A stretch of DNA of 8,206 nt, taken from contig JAJTFU010000183.1 of assembly GCA_021299075.1 (NCBI GenBank), positions 1 through 8,206 on the forward strand. The letters are read 5' to 3'. This DNA is from Novosphingobium sp. (GTDB taxonomy: Bacteria > Pseudomonadota > Alphaproteobacteria > Sphingomonadales > Sphingomonadaceae). The position numbers and the translations under genes are program-made. The notes beneath the pieces were generated by a model. The model did not search any database, had not been told where the DNA came from, and was given only the letters and a program-made list of their open reading frames with translations. Below, in pieces: positions 1 through 6,055 of the stretch. The stretch's first letter is position 1; every line of letters starts with the position of its first letter.

Positions 1-3000
1 GGCACCCAGGCGATCAAGGCGCTGAAGGAAGAGGGGTACCGGGTTGTCCTGGTCAACTCGAACCCGGCGACGATCATGACCGATCCGGAATTCGCCGACG
101 CGACCTATATCGAGCCGATCACGCCCGAGATTGTCGCCCGGATCATCGAAAAGGAGCGGCCCGATGCCGTGCTGCCCACCATGGGCGGGCAGACCGCGCT
201 GAACACCGCGCTGGCGCTGTTCAACGATGGCACGCTGGAGAAGTTCGGCGTCAAGATGATCGGCGCCGATGCCGATGCGATCGACAAGGCCGAGGACCGG
301 ATGCGGTTCCGTGAGGCGATGACCAAGATCGGGCTGGAATCGGCCCGTTCGGGCATTGCCCACAATGTCGAGGAAGCCTTTGCGGTGCTGGAGCGCACCG
401 GCCTACCGGCGATCATCCGGCCCAGCTTTACCCTGGGCGGCACCGGCGGCGGCGTCGCCTATAACAAGGCCGAGTTCGAACATATCGTCCGCACTGGACT
501 GGATGCCAGCCCGACCACTGAGGTCCTGATCGAGGAATCGCTGCTCGGCTGGAAAGAGTACGAGATGGAAGTCGTCCGTGACCGGAACGACAACTGCATC
601 ATCATCTGCTCGATCGAGAACGTAGATCCGATGGGCGTCCATACCGGGGATTCGATCACCGTCGCCCCGGCGCTGACGCTGACCGACAAGGAATACCAGA
701 TCATGCGCAACGCCAGCATCGCTGTGCTGCGCGAGATCGGGGTCGAAACCGGCGGATCGAACGTCCAGTTTGCGGTCAATCCCAAGGATGGCCGCCTGAT
801 CGTGATCGAGATGAACCCACGCGTCTCGCGCTCTTCGGCGCTGGCATCGAAGGCCACGGGTTTCCCGATTGCCCGCGTCGCCGCCAAGCTGGCGGTGGGC
901 TATACGCTCGACGAGCTGACCAACGAGATTACCGGGGCCACCCCGGCGAGCTTTGAGCCCAGCATCGACTACGTCGTCACCAAGATCCCGCGCTTTGCCT
1001 TTGAAAAGTTCAAGGGCGCCGAGCCGCTGCTCTCCACCGCGATGAAATCGGTGGGCGAGGTCATGGCGATCGGCCGCAACTTCAAGGAATCGATGCAGAA
1101 GGCGCTGCGCGGCCTCGAAACCGGGCTCGACGGGTTCAACCGCATCATGTCCCTGGAAGGGGCCGGGCGCGATGCCATCGTCGCTGCACTGTCGCGCCAG
1201 ACGCCGGACCGGCTGCTTATCGTCGGCCAGGCCTTCCGCGAGGGCCTTACGGTCGAGGAAGTCCAGGCGATCACGCACTACGATCCCTGGTTCCTGCGCC
1301 ACATCCACGAGATCATCGCCGAAGAGACGGCGATCATGGAAAACGGCCTGCCCAACGATGCGGCTGGCCTGCGCCGGCTGAAGGCGATGGGCTTTTCCGA
1401 CAAGCGGCTGGCCGTGCTGGCCGTGCGCGGGATCCACGTGGCCGGCGGGCTGGGCGAAACCTCGGCGCGCCGCTCCGGCCTGCTTCACGATGCCCTGCGC
1501 GCCATGGCCGGGGCGACCAGCGAGGAAGAAGTGCGCGAGCTGCGCCAGCGGCTGGGCGTGCACCCCGTGTTCAAGCGGATCGATTCTTGTGCGGCCGAGT
1601 TCGAGGCGGTCACGCCCTATATGTACTCAACCTATGAAGGCCCCAGCTTTGGCGCGCCCGAGTGCGAATCCGCCCCGTCGAACGCCAAAAAGGTTGTGAT
1701 CCTGGGCGGCGGTCCGAACCGGATCGGGCAGGGGATCGAGTTCGACTATTGCTGCGTCCACGCCTGCTTCGCGCTGGAAGAGGCAGGCTATGAAACGATC
1801 ATGGTCAACTGCAACCCGGAAACGGTTTCGACCGACTATGACACCTCTGACCGGCTCTATTTCGAGCCGCTGACCGGCGAGGACGTGCTGGAAATCCTGC
1901 GCGTCGAGATGAGCAAGGGCCAGCTGCTGGGCGTGATCGTCCAGTACGGCGGCCAGACCCCGCTCAAGCTGGCGCAGACGCTGGAAGACAACGGCGTGCC
2001 GATCCTGGGTACCTCGCCAGACGCGATTGACCTGGCCGAAGATCGCGAGCGGTTTGCCGCCCTGGTCAACAAGCTGGGCCTCAAGCAGCCGCTCAACGGC
2101 ATTGCCCGCAGCCGGGACGAGGCCATCGCCGTCGCCAACCGCATCGGTTACCCGGTGCTGATGCGGCCCTCCTACGTGCTGGGCGGCCGGGCGATGGAAA
2201 TCGTCGATTCCGAAGCCCAGCTCGATGACTACATCGCCACGGCGGTGCAGGTTTCAGGAGATTCACCGGTCCTGATCGACCAGTACCTTCGCGATGCGAT
2301 CGAATGCGATGTCGATGCGCTGTGCGATGGCGATCAGGTCGTCGTTGCGGGCGTGATGCAGCATATCGAGGAAGCCGGGATCCACTCGGGCGACAGCGCC
2401 TGCACCCTGCCGCCCTACAGCCTGCCGGCCGAAATCGTCGCCGAAATGGAGCGTCAGGCCGATGCCCTGGCCATGGCGCTAGGCGTGCGCGGCCTGATGA
2501 ACGTGCAGTTCGCGGTGAAGGACGGCACGGTCTACCTGATCGAGGTCAATCCGCGCGCCAGCCGCACCGTGCCCTTCGTCGCCAAGGCGATCGGCCAGCC
2601 GGTTGCCAAGATCGCGGCGCGCGTCATGGCCGGCGAAAAGCTCAAGGACTTTCCGCCGTTCAAGCGTGAGCTCGCTTACATGGCGGTCAAGGAAGCGGTC
2701 TTCCCGTTTGCGCGCTTCCCGGGGGTCGATCCGGTGCTCAGCCCGGAGATGAAGTCTACCGGTGAAGTGATGGGGATCGATACCAATTTTGCCACGGCCT
2801 TCGCCAAGGCCCAGCTGGGTGCGGGTATGGTCCTGCCGCAGGGGGGGGTAGTGTTCGTTTCGGTCAAGGATACCGACAAGCCGGTGATCCTGCCTGCGAT
2901 CAAGCAGTTGATCGACCTTGGTTTCTCGATCATCGCCACGGGCGGGACCCAGGGCTACCTGACCGAGGCCGGCCTGCCGGTCGAAGCGGTCAACAAGGTG

Positions 3001-3237
3001 GCCGAAGGGCGGCCGCATATCGTTGACCGGATCATCGATGGCGATGTCGCGCTGATCTTCAACACTACCGAAGGCTGGCAGAGCCTGAAGGATTCGCAGT
3101 CGATCCGCGCTTCGGCGCTGTCGGGCAAGGTGCCGTACTTCACCACGGCCGCCGCTTCGGTGGCGGCGGCAGAGGCGATTGCGGCGATGCGGGGGGCGAA
3201 ACTTGAAGTTTGCAGCCTGCAAGACTATTATGCTTGA
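1..3237 (+). CDS. carB: Carbamoyl-phosphate synthase large subunit (5' end cut by window)
   Basis: Makes carbamoyl phosphate from bicarbonate, ammonia (delivered by CarA from glutamine) and two ATP, feeding pyrimidine and arginine synthesis in the cytosol. The reading frame is open from base 1; the ATG at base 76 is internal, because the preceding 25 codons (GTQAIKALKEEGYRVV, then NSNPATI) are typical CarB N-terminus. About 30 residues are missing, so the full protein would be about 1,100 residues, normal for the family. Both ATP-grasp halves are visible: the first with MGGQTALN, GGTGGGVAYN and EMNPRVSRSSALASKATG, the second starting near base 1690 with KKVVILGGGPNRIGQGIEFDY and containing QYGGQTPLKLA, RPSYVLGGRAMEI and EVNPRASRTVPFVAKA. 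The C-terminal MGS-like allosteric domain begins near base 2845 and keeps ATGGT, NKVAEGRPHI and NTT motifs of the nucleotide-effector site. An eight-G run marks that boundary. greA follows after 105 bases. Confidence 0.98.
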   Translation, partial: GTQAIKALKEEGYRVVLVNSNPATIMTDPEFADATYIEPITPEIVARIIEKERPDAVLPTMGGQTALNTALALFNDGTLEKFGVKMIGADADAIDKAEDRMRFREAMTKIGLESARSGIAHNVEEAFAVLERTGLPAIIRPSFTLGGTGGGVAYNKAEFEHIVRTGLDASPTTEVLIEESLLGWKEYEMEVVRDRNDNCIIICSIENVDPMGVHTGDSITVAPALTLTDKEYQIMRNASIAVLREIGVETGGSNVQFAVNPKDGRLIVIEMNPRVSRSSALASKATGFPIARVAAKLAVGYTLDELTNEITGATPASFEPSIDYVVTKIPRFAFEKFKGAEPLLSTAMKSVGEVMAIGRNFKESMQKALRGLETGLDGFNRIMSLEGAGRDAIVAALSRQTPDRLLIVGQAFREGLTVEEVQAITHYDPWFLRHIHEIIAEETAIMENGLPNDAAGLRRLKAMGFSDKRLAVLAVRGIHVAGGLGETSARRSGLLHDALRAMAGATSEEEVRELRQRLGVHPVFKRIDSCAAEFEAVTPYMYSTYEGPSFGAPECESAPSNAKKVVILGGGPNRIGQGIEFDYCCVHACFALEEAGYETIMVNCNPETVSTDYDTSDRLYFEPLTGEDVLEILRVEMSKGQLLGVIVQYGGQTPLKLAQTLEDNGVPILGTSPDAIDLAEDRERFAALVNKLGLKQPLNGIARSRDEAIAVANRIGYPVLMRPSYVLGGRAMEIVDSEAQLDDYIATAVQVSGDSPVLIDQYLRDAIECDVDALCDGDQVVVAGVMQHIEEAGIHSGDSACTLPPYSLPAEIVAEMERQADALAMALGVRGLMNVQFAVKDGTVYLIEVNPRASRTVPFVAKAIGQPVAKIAARVMAGEKLKDFPPFKRELAYMAVKEAVFPFARFPGVDPVLSPEMKSTGEVMGIDTNFATAFAKAQLGAGMVLPQGGVVFVSVKDTDKPVILPAIKQLIDLGFSIIATGGTQGYLTEAGLPVEAVNKVAEGRPHIVDRIIDGDVALIFNTTEGWQSLKDSQSIRASALSGKVPYFTTAAASVAAAEAIAAMRGAKLEVCSLQDYYA

Positions 3238-3269
3238 GTAGATCGCGTTTCCCCCACATCGCGACGGCA

Positions 3270-3300
3270 CTGCCTGCAAGCCCTATCGGCTGCGGGGCAG
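3270..3300 (+). terminator. Possible weak stem-loop between carB and greA
   Basis: CTGCC (3270-3274) can pair with GGCAG (3296-3300), and AGCC (3279-3282) with GGCT (3288-3291) around a CTATC loop. The two short stems are separated by a 4x4 internal loop. There is no U-tract, so this is at best a weak or Rho-assisted terminator or attenuator; carB and greA may be read through together. Confidence 0.25.
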
Positions 3301-3303
3301 GGT

Positions 3304-3316
3304 TCTAGTCGCTAGA
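3304..3316. promoter_or_regulatory. TCTAG-TCG-CTAGA inverted repeat upstream of greA
   Basis: A perfect 5-bp inverted repeat with a 3-base spacer lies 27-39 bases before the greA start. CTAG is a comparatively uncommon tetranucleotide, and two copies occur here within 12 bases. The position would suit an operator or leader element for greA. No regulator can be named and no convincing promoter hexamers are seen nearby. Confidence 0.25.
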
Positions 3317-3342
3317 CGGGGCGGTCAGAAGGAACGGACTGA

Positions 3343-3819
3343 ATGGCAAGTGTCGAAAAGCTGCCGATGCTGGCGGAAGGCTATGAAAAGCTGATCGCCG
3401 AGTTGAAGGCGCTGCGCGAAGAACGTCCCAAGATCGTTGACGCGATCGAGGAGGCGCGCGCCCACGGTGACCTGTCCGAAAACGCCGAGTACCATGCCGC
3501 CAAGGAGCGCCAGGGGCAGGTCGAAATGTCGATCGCCGATCTGGAGGACAAGGTCAGCCGCGCGCAGATCATCGATCCGGCTACGCTGTCTGGCGACAAG
3601 ATCATTTTTGGTGCGACCGTCACCCTGCTCGACGATGACGACAATCCGGTGAAATATCAGATCGTTGGCCCGTATGAGGCTGACGCCAAGATTGGCCGGA
3701 TCAGCTACAACTCGCCGCTCGGCCGGGCCCTGATCGGTCGCCGGGTCGAGGACGAGATCGAAGTGACCGTACCGGCGGGCGACCGATCCTATCTGGTGCA
3801 GAAGATCGAATTCGTCTGA
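3343..3819 (+). CDS. greA: Transcription elongation factor GreA
   Basis: Binds the secondary channel of RNA polymerase and stimulates cleavage of backtracked RNA so that stalled elongation complexes restart. The 158-residue length matches the family. Residues 1-77 form the N-terminal antiparallel coiled coil; its tip carries HGDLSENAEYHAAKE with the two acidic residues D43 and E46 that position the catalytic magnesium. Residues 80-158 form the C-terminal FKBP-like globular domain, with the typical GRISYNSPLGRALIGR segment. The ATG start is supported by AAGGA at 3329-3333, nine bases upstream. It lies 105 bases after carB on the same strand, a familiar carB-greA arrangement in alphaproteobacteria, and could share its transcript. 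Identification is secure. Confidence 0.97.
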   Translation: MASVEKLPMLAEGYEKLIAELKALREERPKIVDAIEEARAHGDLSENAEYHAAKERQGQVEMSIADLEDKVSRAQIIDPATLSGDKIIFGATVTLLDDDDNPVKYQIVGPYEADAKIGRISYNSPLGRALIGRRVEDEIEVTVPAGDRSYLVQKIEFV

Positions 3820-3832
3820 GCGCGCAAAGTGA

Positions 3833-3852
3833 GCTCCCGCGAAGGCGGGGGC
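3833..3852. terminator. Bidirectional hairpin between greA and the DUF4170 gene
   Basis: GCTCCCGC (3833-3840) and GCGGGGGC (3845-3852) form an 8-bp stem (one G-T wobble) around a GAAG tetraloop. It starts 13 bases after the greA stop and ends one base before the stop codon of the convergent minus-strand gene, so it can serve both. No U-tract is present on either strand. The CCCGC-tetraloop-GCGGG core looks like the dispersed intergenic palindromes common in sphingomonad genomes. Confidence 0.65.
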
Positions 3853-3853
3853 C

Positions 3854-4084
3854 TCAGGCCCGATTGAGCTGTTCCGGCTCGAGCAGGCGGTGCAGGTGCA
3901 CTACCACATACTTCATTTCGGCATCGTCGACCGTGCGCTGCGCCTTGTCGCGCCAGGCTTCTTCAGCCTCGGCATAGGTGCCGTAGACGCCGACCAGGTC
4001 GAGCGCGGCTAGATCGGTGAATTCAAGCGTTTGCGGATCGCTGACGCGACCGCCCATCACGAGGTGGAGTTTCTGGCTGCTCAT
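3854..4084 (-). CDS. DUF4170-type small protein, function unknown
   Basis: A 76-residue soluble protein beginning MSSQKLHLVMGGRV. The pattern of an opening beta strand (KLHLVMGG), then LDLVGVYGTYAEAEEAWRDKAQ and the closing MKYVVVHLHRLL is that of the DUF4170 family, found mainly in alphaproteobacteria and of no known function. I chose the start at 4084, preceded by a weak GGGA at 4093-4096 eight bases upstream. An in-frame ATG 20 codons earlier (4144) gives a Pro/Arg-rich extension that runs through the hairpin at 4127-4147 and does not resemble the family N-terminus. No signal peptide or membrane segment. It lies 72 bases after the membrane-protein cluster and converges on greA; whether it shares that cluster's transcript is uncertain. 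Confidence 0.8.
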   Translation of the reverse strand: MSSQKLHLVMGGRVSDPQTLEFTDLAALDLVGVYGTYAEAEEAWRDKAQRTVDDAEMKYVVVHLHRLLEPEQLNRA

Positions 4085-4126
4085 CGCAAATATCCCGGGG
4101 GAGGGTGGATGGCGCGCCTTTAGCGT

Positions 4127-4147
4127 CCCTTGCGTTTCGCGCAAGGG
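4127..4147 (-). terminator. Hairpin terminating the four-gene minus-strand cluster
   Basis: CCCTTGCG (4127-4134) pairs perfectly with CGCAAGGG (4140-4147) around a 5-base loop, starting 9 bases beyond the stop of the last cluster gene on the minus strand. There is no clear U-tract, so termination may be partial, leaving readthrough into the DUF4170 gene possible. Confidence 0.6.
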
Positions 4148-4156
4148 GGCGGCAGC

Positions 4157-4594
4157 TTATTTCCGGACCCGGGCCGCCAGCTTGATCGCTTCGCGGGCGA
4201 TGGTCGCCCCGGTGTTGCGCGCTGTGGTGCGGACCTGCCGGGATCCTTCCTTGGCCAGGGTCAGGCCTTCACGTCCAGCGTCGCTTGCGCGCTCGCCAGC
4301 CTGCTTGCTTAGCGCCAGGCCGATTTCGCCCGCGGCAATCGCCAGGCTGAGTGCGCGCTTGCCAAATTTGCCGCCAGCCTTTTTCGGTGCCAGGGCGCCA
4401 GCCAGCAGGCCAAGGCCAAGTCCGGCGGCCACCGCCAGCCAGGGGTATTCGGCCACCAGCGAGCGATAATCCTCGGGCGGGTAGGCATCCTTGGATGGCA
4501 AGGCCGGGCGCGTGCTGCTGCTGCGGTCAAGCCGGTCTTGCGAGGCGGCAATCTTCGCGGCGATCCGTTCCTGGCGGGGTTCGAGACTGCTCAT
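4157..4594 (-). CDS. Small single-anchor membrane protein, DUF883-like hydrophobic segment, function unknown
   Basis: 145 residues, last gene of the four-gene cluster. The N-terminal 45 residues are polar and charged. Residues 50-70 (YPWLAVAAGLGLGLLAGALAP) form a Gly/Ala-rich membrane segment whose aromatic-Pro-Trp lead-in resembles the C-terminal anchor of DUF883/YqjD/ElaB proteins. A second weakly hydrophobic stretch at 81-95 precedes a basic amphipathic C-terminus (residues 96-145, many Arg/Lys, ending ARVRK). No signal peptide or catalytic motif. The ATG overlaps the previous gene's TGA in an ATGA junction (4591-4594), and a good AGGAG (4603-4607) lies eight bases upstream inside that gene, so independent or coupled initiation is possible. 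I recognise no named family with certainty; the DUF883 resemblance is only to the anchor. Confidence 0.75.
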   Translation of the reverse strand: MSSLEPRQERIAAKIAASQDRLDRSSSTRPALPSKDAYPPEDYRSLVAEYPWLAVAAGLGLGLLAGALAPKKAGGKFGKRALSLAIAAGEIGLALSKQAGERASDAGREGLTLAKEGSRQVRTTARNTGATIAREAIKLAARVRK

Positions 4595-4929
4595 TGCGCC
4601 TGCTCCTCTGTCGTGTCGGCAAAGTCGTCATTGGCCGGTTCGGGCTGAACGGGAGCTTGCCCGATCCGCTTCGTCGCGATGAATTCCAGCAAGGGCGCGC
4701 GAAAAGCCCAGACGATCAGTGCAGCGATGGTAGCGGCAACCAGGCCTTTGTTATCCTTGGCCACGGCGACCGCTTCGTCGGCCATCGCCAGGGCGTCGCC
4801 TTTGGCCTTGTCGATGATCCGGCCCTTGATGCTGCGCGCGGAAAGGTCAGCCTTGACCTGCCCGAGCCGGCCTTCAAACAGCGCCCAGGCCGCCTTGCGG
4901 TTGGCGCGGTCGGTCTCAAAGCCGCTCAT
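4591..4929 (-). CDS. DUF3618-like single-pass membrane protein
   Basis: 112 residues beginning MSGFETDRANRKAAW. Residues 8-60 are a charged, probably helical stretch (FEGRLGQVKADLS, then IKGRIIDKAKGDALAMADEA). Residues 62-84 form one membrane segment containing VAATIAALIVWAFRAPLLEFI, and the tail is acidic and Pro-rich (EPANDDFADTTEEQAQ). The helix-then-single-anchor layout and its position next to a Holin-X protein resemble DUF3618 proteins, some of which are annotated as nutrient-deprivation-induced; this is an inference, not a motif match. The start at 4929 overlaps the stop of the upstream gene by ATGA (4926-4929). The frame stays open upstream to 5130, but that stretch is out-of-frame reading of the holin gene and is low-complexity. 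Translation is probably coupled to its neighbour, since no good ribosome site is seen. Confidence 0.75.
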   Translation of the reverse strand: MSGFETDRANRKAAWALFEGRLGQVKADLSARSIKGRIIDKAKGDALAMADEAVAVAKDNKGLVAATIAALIVWAFRAPLLEFIATKRIGQAPVQPEPANDDFADTTEEQAQ

Positions 4930-5306
4930 GGCTCTTCGCTCAGCCGCTGGGTCATCGCCTGCCAGCGTCGGGCCGCGACCCAGCCGCTCAAGGCCGCCGT
5001 GCCGAGTAGCCCCAGCACCACGGCCAGTGTTGCGCCCAGACCGCCGATCAGCGGAGCCAGGATCAGCAGCAGGCCCATGACGAGCGCCATTAGCGCAAAG
5101 AATACCAGGCTGAGCGCCAGGGCGATCCACCCGGCCATCGACTTGGCCGTCCGACCGGCCAGGGCGGCGCGGGACTTCTGGTAGGCCAGTTCTGCCTCCA
5201 GCAAGGTCCGGCCATCGTCGACCAGGGCGCGCACATCATCGACGAGCGAACGCTCGGCCGCGTCAACGGCTTCTTCCTTTACCAGCGGAGGATCGGGCTG
5301 TTCCAT
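4926..5306 (-). CDS. YqjE / Holin-X family (DUF1469) membrane protein
   Basis: 126 residues. An acidic N-terminal helix (residues 1-55, with RSLVDDVRALVDDGRTLLEAEL) is followed by two membrane segments at about 58-82 and 86-110 joined by a short APLIGGLG turn, then a short basic/polar tail (AARRWQAMTQRLSEEP). This helix plus double-membrane hairpin is the signature of the Holin-X/YqjE family, usually annotated 'phage holin family protein' although most members are chromosomal and have no demonstrated lytic role. No lysis genes or phage genes are nearby, so I do not regard it as a prophage holin. It follows the H1-like gene by 27 bases and overlaps the next gene by ATGA. Its GGAAG ribosome site (5313-5317, six bases from the ATG) sits in a small GC hairpin. 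Confidence 0.85.
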   Translation of the reverse strand: MEQPDPPLVKEEAVDAAERSLVDDVRALVDDGRTLLEAELAYQKSRAALAGRTAKSMAGWIALALSLVFFALMALVMGLLLILAPLIGGLGATLAVVLGLLGTAALSGWVAARRWQAMTQRLSEEP

Positions 5307-5307
5307 T

Positions 5308-5320
5308 GCCGGCTTCCGGC
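5308..5320 (-). promoter_or_regulatory. Small hairpin over the ribosome site of the Holin-X gene
   Basis: GCCGG (5308-5312) and CCGGC (5316-5320) flank a 3-base loop, immediately before the ATG at 5306. On the minus-strand mRNA the GGAAG Shine-Dalgarno (5313-5317) occupies the loop and part of the stem, so initiation may need the ribosome arriving from the upstream gene, whose stop is 27 bases away. Confidence 0.4.
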
Positions 5321-5333
5321 GAGCGCTGCCGGA

Positions 5334-5897
5334 TCAGGCCTTGGGCGTACCCTTGAACAGCCGGGCGATCAGGAAGCCGAACGCCGCCGCGATGCCAACG
5401 GCCAGGCCGGGGCTCTTGCGGACGAATTCCTTGGCATCGTCACCCAGTTCGTTGAGGTCCTTGGAATCGAGCTTGGCGGCCGATTCCTGCATGGTCCGGG
5501 CGGCGGTACGGGCGTAATCGCCGTAGCGGGTGCCAAGCTTTTCATCGATCGTGGTGGCGTTCTCGCCCACCAGCTTGCCCAGCGTCGAGATGGCGTCGCT
5601 GGCCTTGGCCTTGCCTTCGACGGCGAGGTCGGTCGCGCGGCCCTTGGCCTGACCGGCGATGTCCTTGGCTTCTTCGACCCAGTCCGCGCTCTTGGTGGAC
5701 AGCTGGTCGCGGTAACCCTCGGCCTTGGCCTTGGCTTCGGCGGTCAGCGCAGTAGCGCCAGCCTTGGCTTCCTCGATCGCCTTGGTGAACTTCGCCTTGG
5801 CTTCGCCAGTCCCGGCCGAGGCAGCCTTGGCTGCGGGCTTCTTGGCAGCCGGCTTGGCGGCAGTGGTCTTCTTCGGAGCGGCGGGGGTCTTGGCCAT
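5334..5897 (-). CDS. Histone-H1-like Lys/Ala-rich protein with C-terminal membrane anchor (YqjD/DUF883-like)
   Basis: 187 residues, first gene of the minus-strand cluster. Residues 1-28 are a Lys/Ala/Pro tail (MAKTPAAPKK, then KPAAKKPAAKAAS) like bacterial H1-type DNA-binding tails. Residues 30-145 are Ala/Lys/Glu/Asp-rich and strongly helical, with repeated EAKAKA/GKAKAS units reminiscent of LEA, phasin or apolipoprotein helices. Residues 148-181 (ELGDDAKEFVRKSPG, then AVGIAAAFGFLIARLF) end in a hydrophobic Gly/Ala anchor preceded by a charged helix and Ser-Pro, as in the C-termini of YqjD/ElaB/DUF883 proteins. The ATG is supported by AAAGGG (5906-5911) eight bases upstream. The gene diverges from eno. 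Membrane attachment and nucleic-acid contact are inferred; low complexity makes family assignment uncertain. A phasin-like reading is the main alternative. Confidence 0.85.
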   Translation of the reverse strand: MAKTPAAPKKTTAAKPAAKKPAAKAASAGTGEAKAKFTKAIEEAKAGATALTAEAKAKAEGYRDQLSTKSADWVEEAKDIAGQAKGRATDLAVEGKAKASDAISTLGKLVGENATTIDEKLGTRYGDYARTAARTMQESAAKLDSKDLNELGDDAKEFVRKSPGLAVGIAAAFGFLIARLFKGTPKA

Positions 5898-6055
5898 GAT
5901 ATTTGCCCTTTCTGCGCCGCAAGCTGCGGCAATGAATGCGAATGTGGTGACGTTACGGCACCGCTACAACCCCGACTATGCTGCAATGCACCTTGCCTGC
6001 CAAGGCTCCGCTGCTAAGGAGCGCCCAACCGAGGCATACGAAGGGTAAACCAGCC
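5898..6055. promoter_or_regulatory. Divergent control region between the H1-like cluster and eno
   Basis: This 158-base gap must contain promoters for both directions. No hexamer pair is convincing. The best minus-strand candidate is TTGTAG (complement of 5964-5969), a 17-base spacer and CACATT (complement of 5941-5946); on the plus strand TATGCT (5977-5982) lacks a good -35. I see no EcfG-type GGAAC...GTT element. An imperfect palindrome GTGACGTTAC (5947-5956) lies between the two. The eno leader has two short hairpins, CCTTG/CAAGG (5991-6005) and GCTCC/GGAGC (6005-6022). Confidence 0.55.
5916..5930 (-). promoter_or_regulatory. Leader hairpin just upstream of the H1-like gene's ribosome site
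   Basis: GCCGCA (5916-5921) pairs perfectly with TGCGGC (5925-5930) around a 3-base loop. On the minus-strand transcript it ends four bases before the AAAGGG ribosome site at 5906-5911, so it could stabilise the leader or modulate initiation. Chance occurrence in GC-rich DNA cannot be excluded. Confidence 0.35.

Noticed and set aside
403..1563. 386-codon minus-strand open frame inside carB
   Set aside because: Antisense shadow of a highly conserved gene, with the biased composition expected of the complementary frame and no family resemblance.
2479..3279. 266-codon minus-strand open frame over the carB 3' end
   Set aside because: Same antisense-shadow composition; covers the conserved CarB C-terminal half and has no motif.
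4085..4144. 20-residue N-terminal extension of the DUF4170-type protein
   Set aside because: The extension reads through the terminator hairpin of the upstream cluster and does not look like the family N-terminus; the start at 4084 fits better.
4351..5184. 277-codon plus-strand open frame over the membrane-protein cluster
   Set aside because: Its translation is Arg/Pro/Ser/Gly-rich low complexity. The minus-strand genes here have coherent membrane segments, ATGA junctions and ribosome sites.
4926..5306. Prophage remnant suggested by the 'phage holin family' protein
   Set aside because: No endolysin, spanin, integrase, structural gene or attachment repeat is present, and Holin-X/YqjE proteins are normally chromosomal household membrane proteins.
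5820..5893. Nucleotide repeat array in the Lys/Ala-rich coding region
   Set aside because: The repetition follows from AAG/GCC codon use for Lys and Ala in the H1-like tail; units are irregular in length and spacing, so it is not a CRISPR or tandem repeat array.
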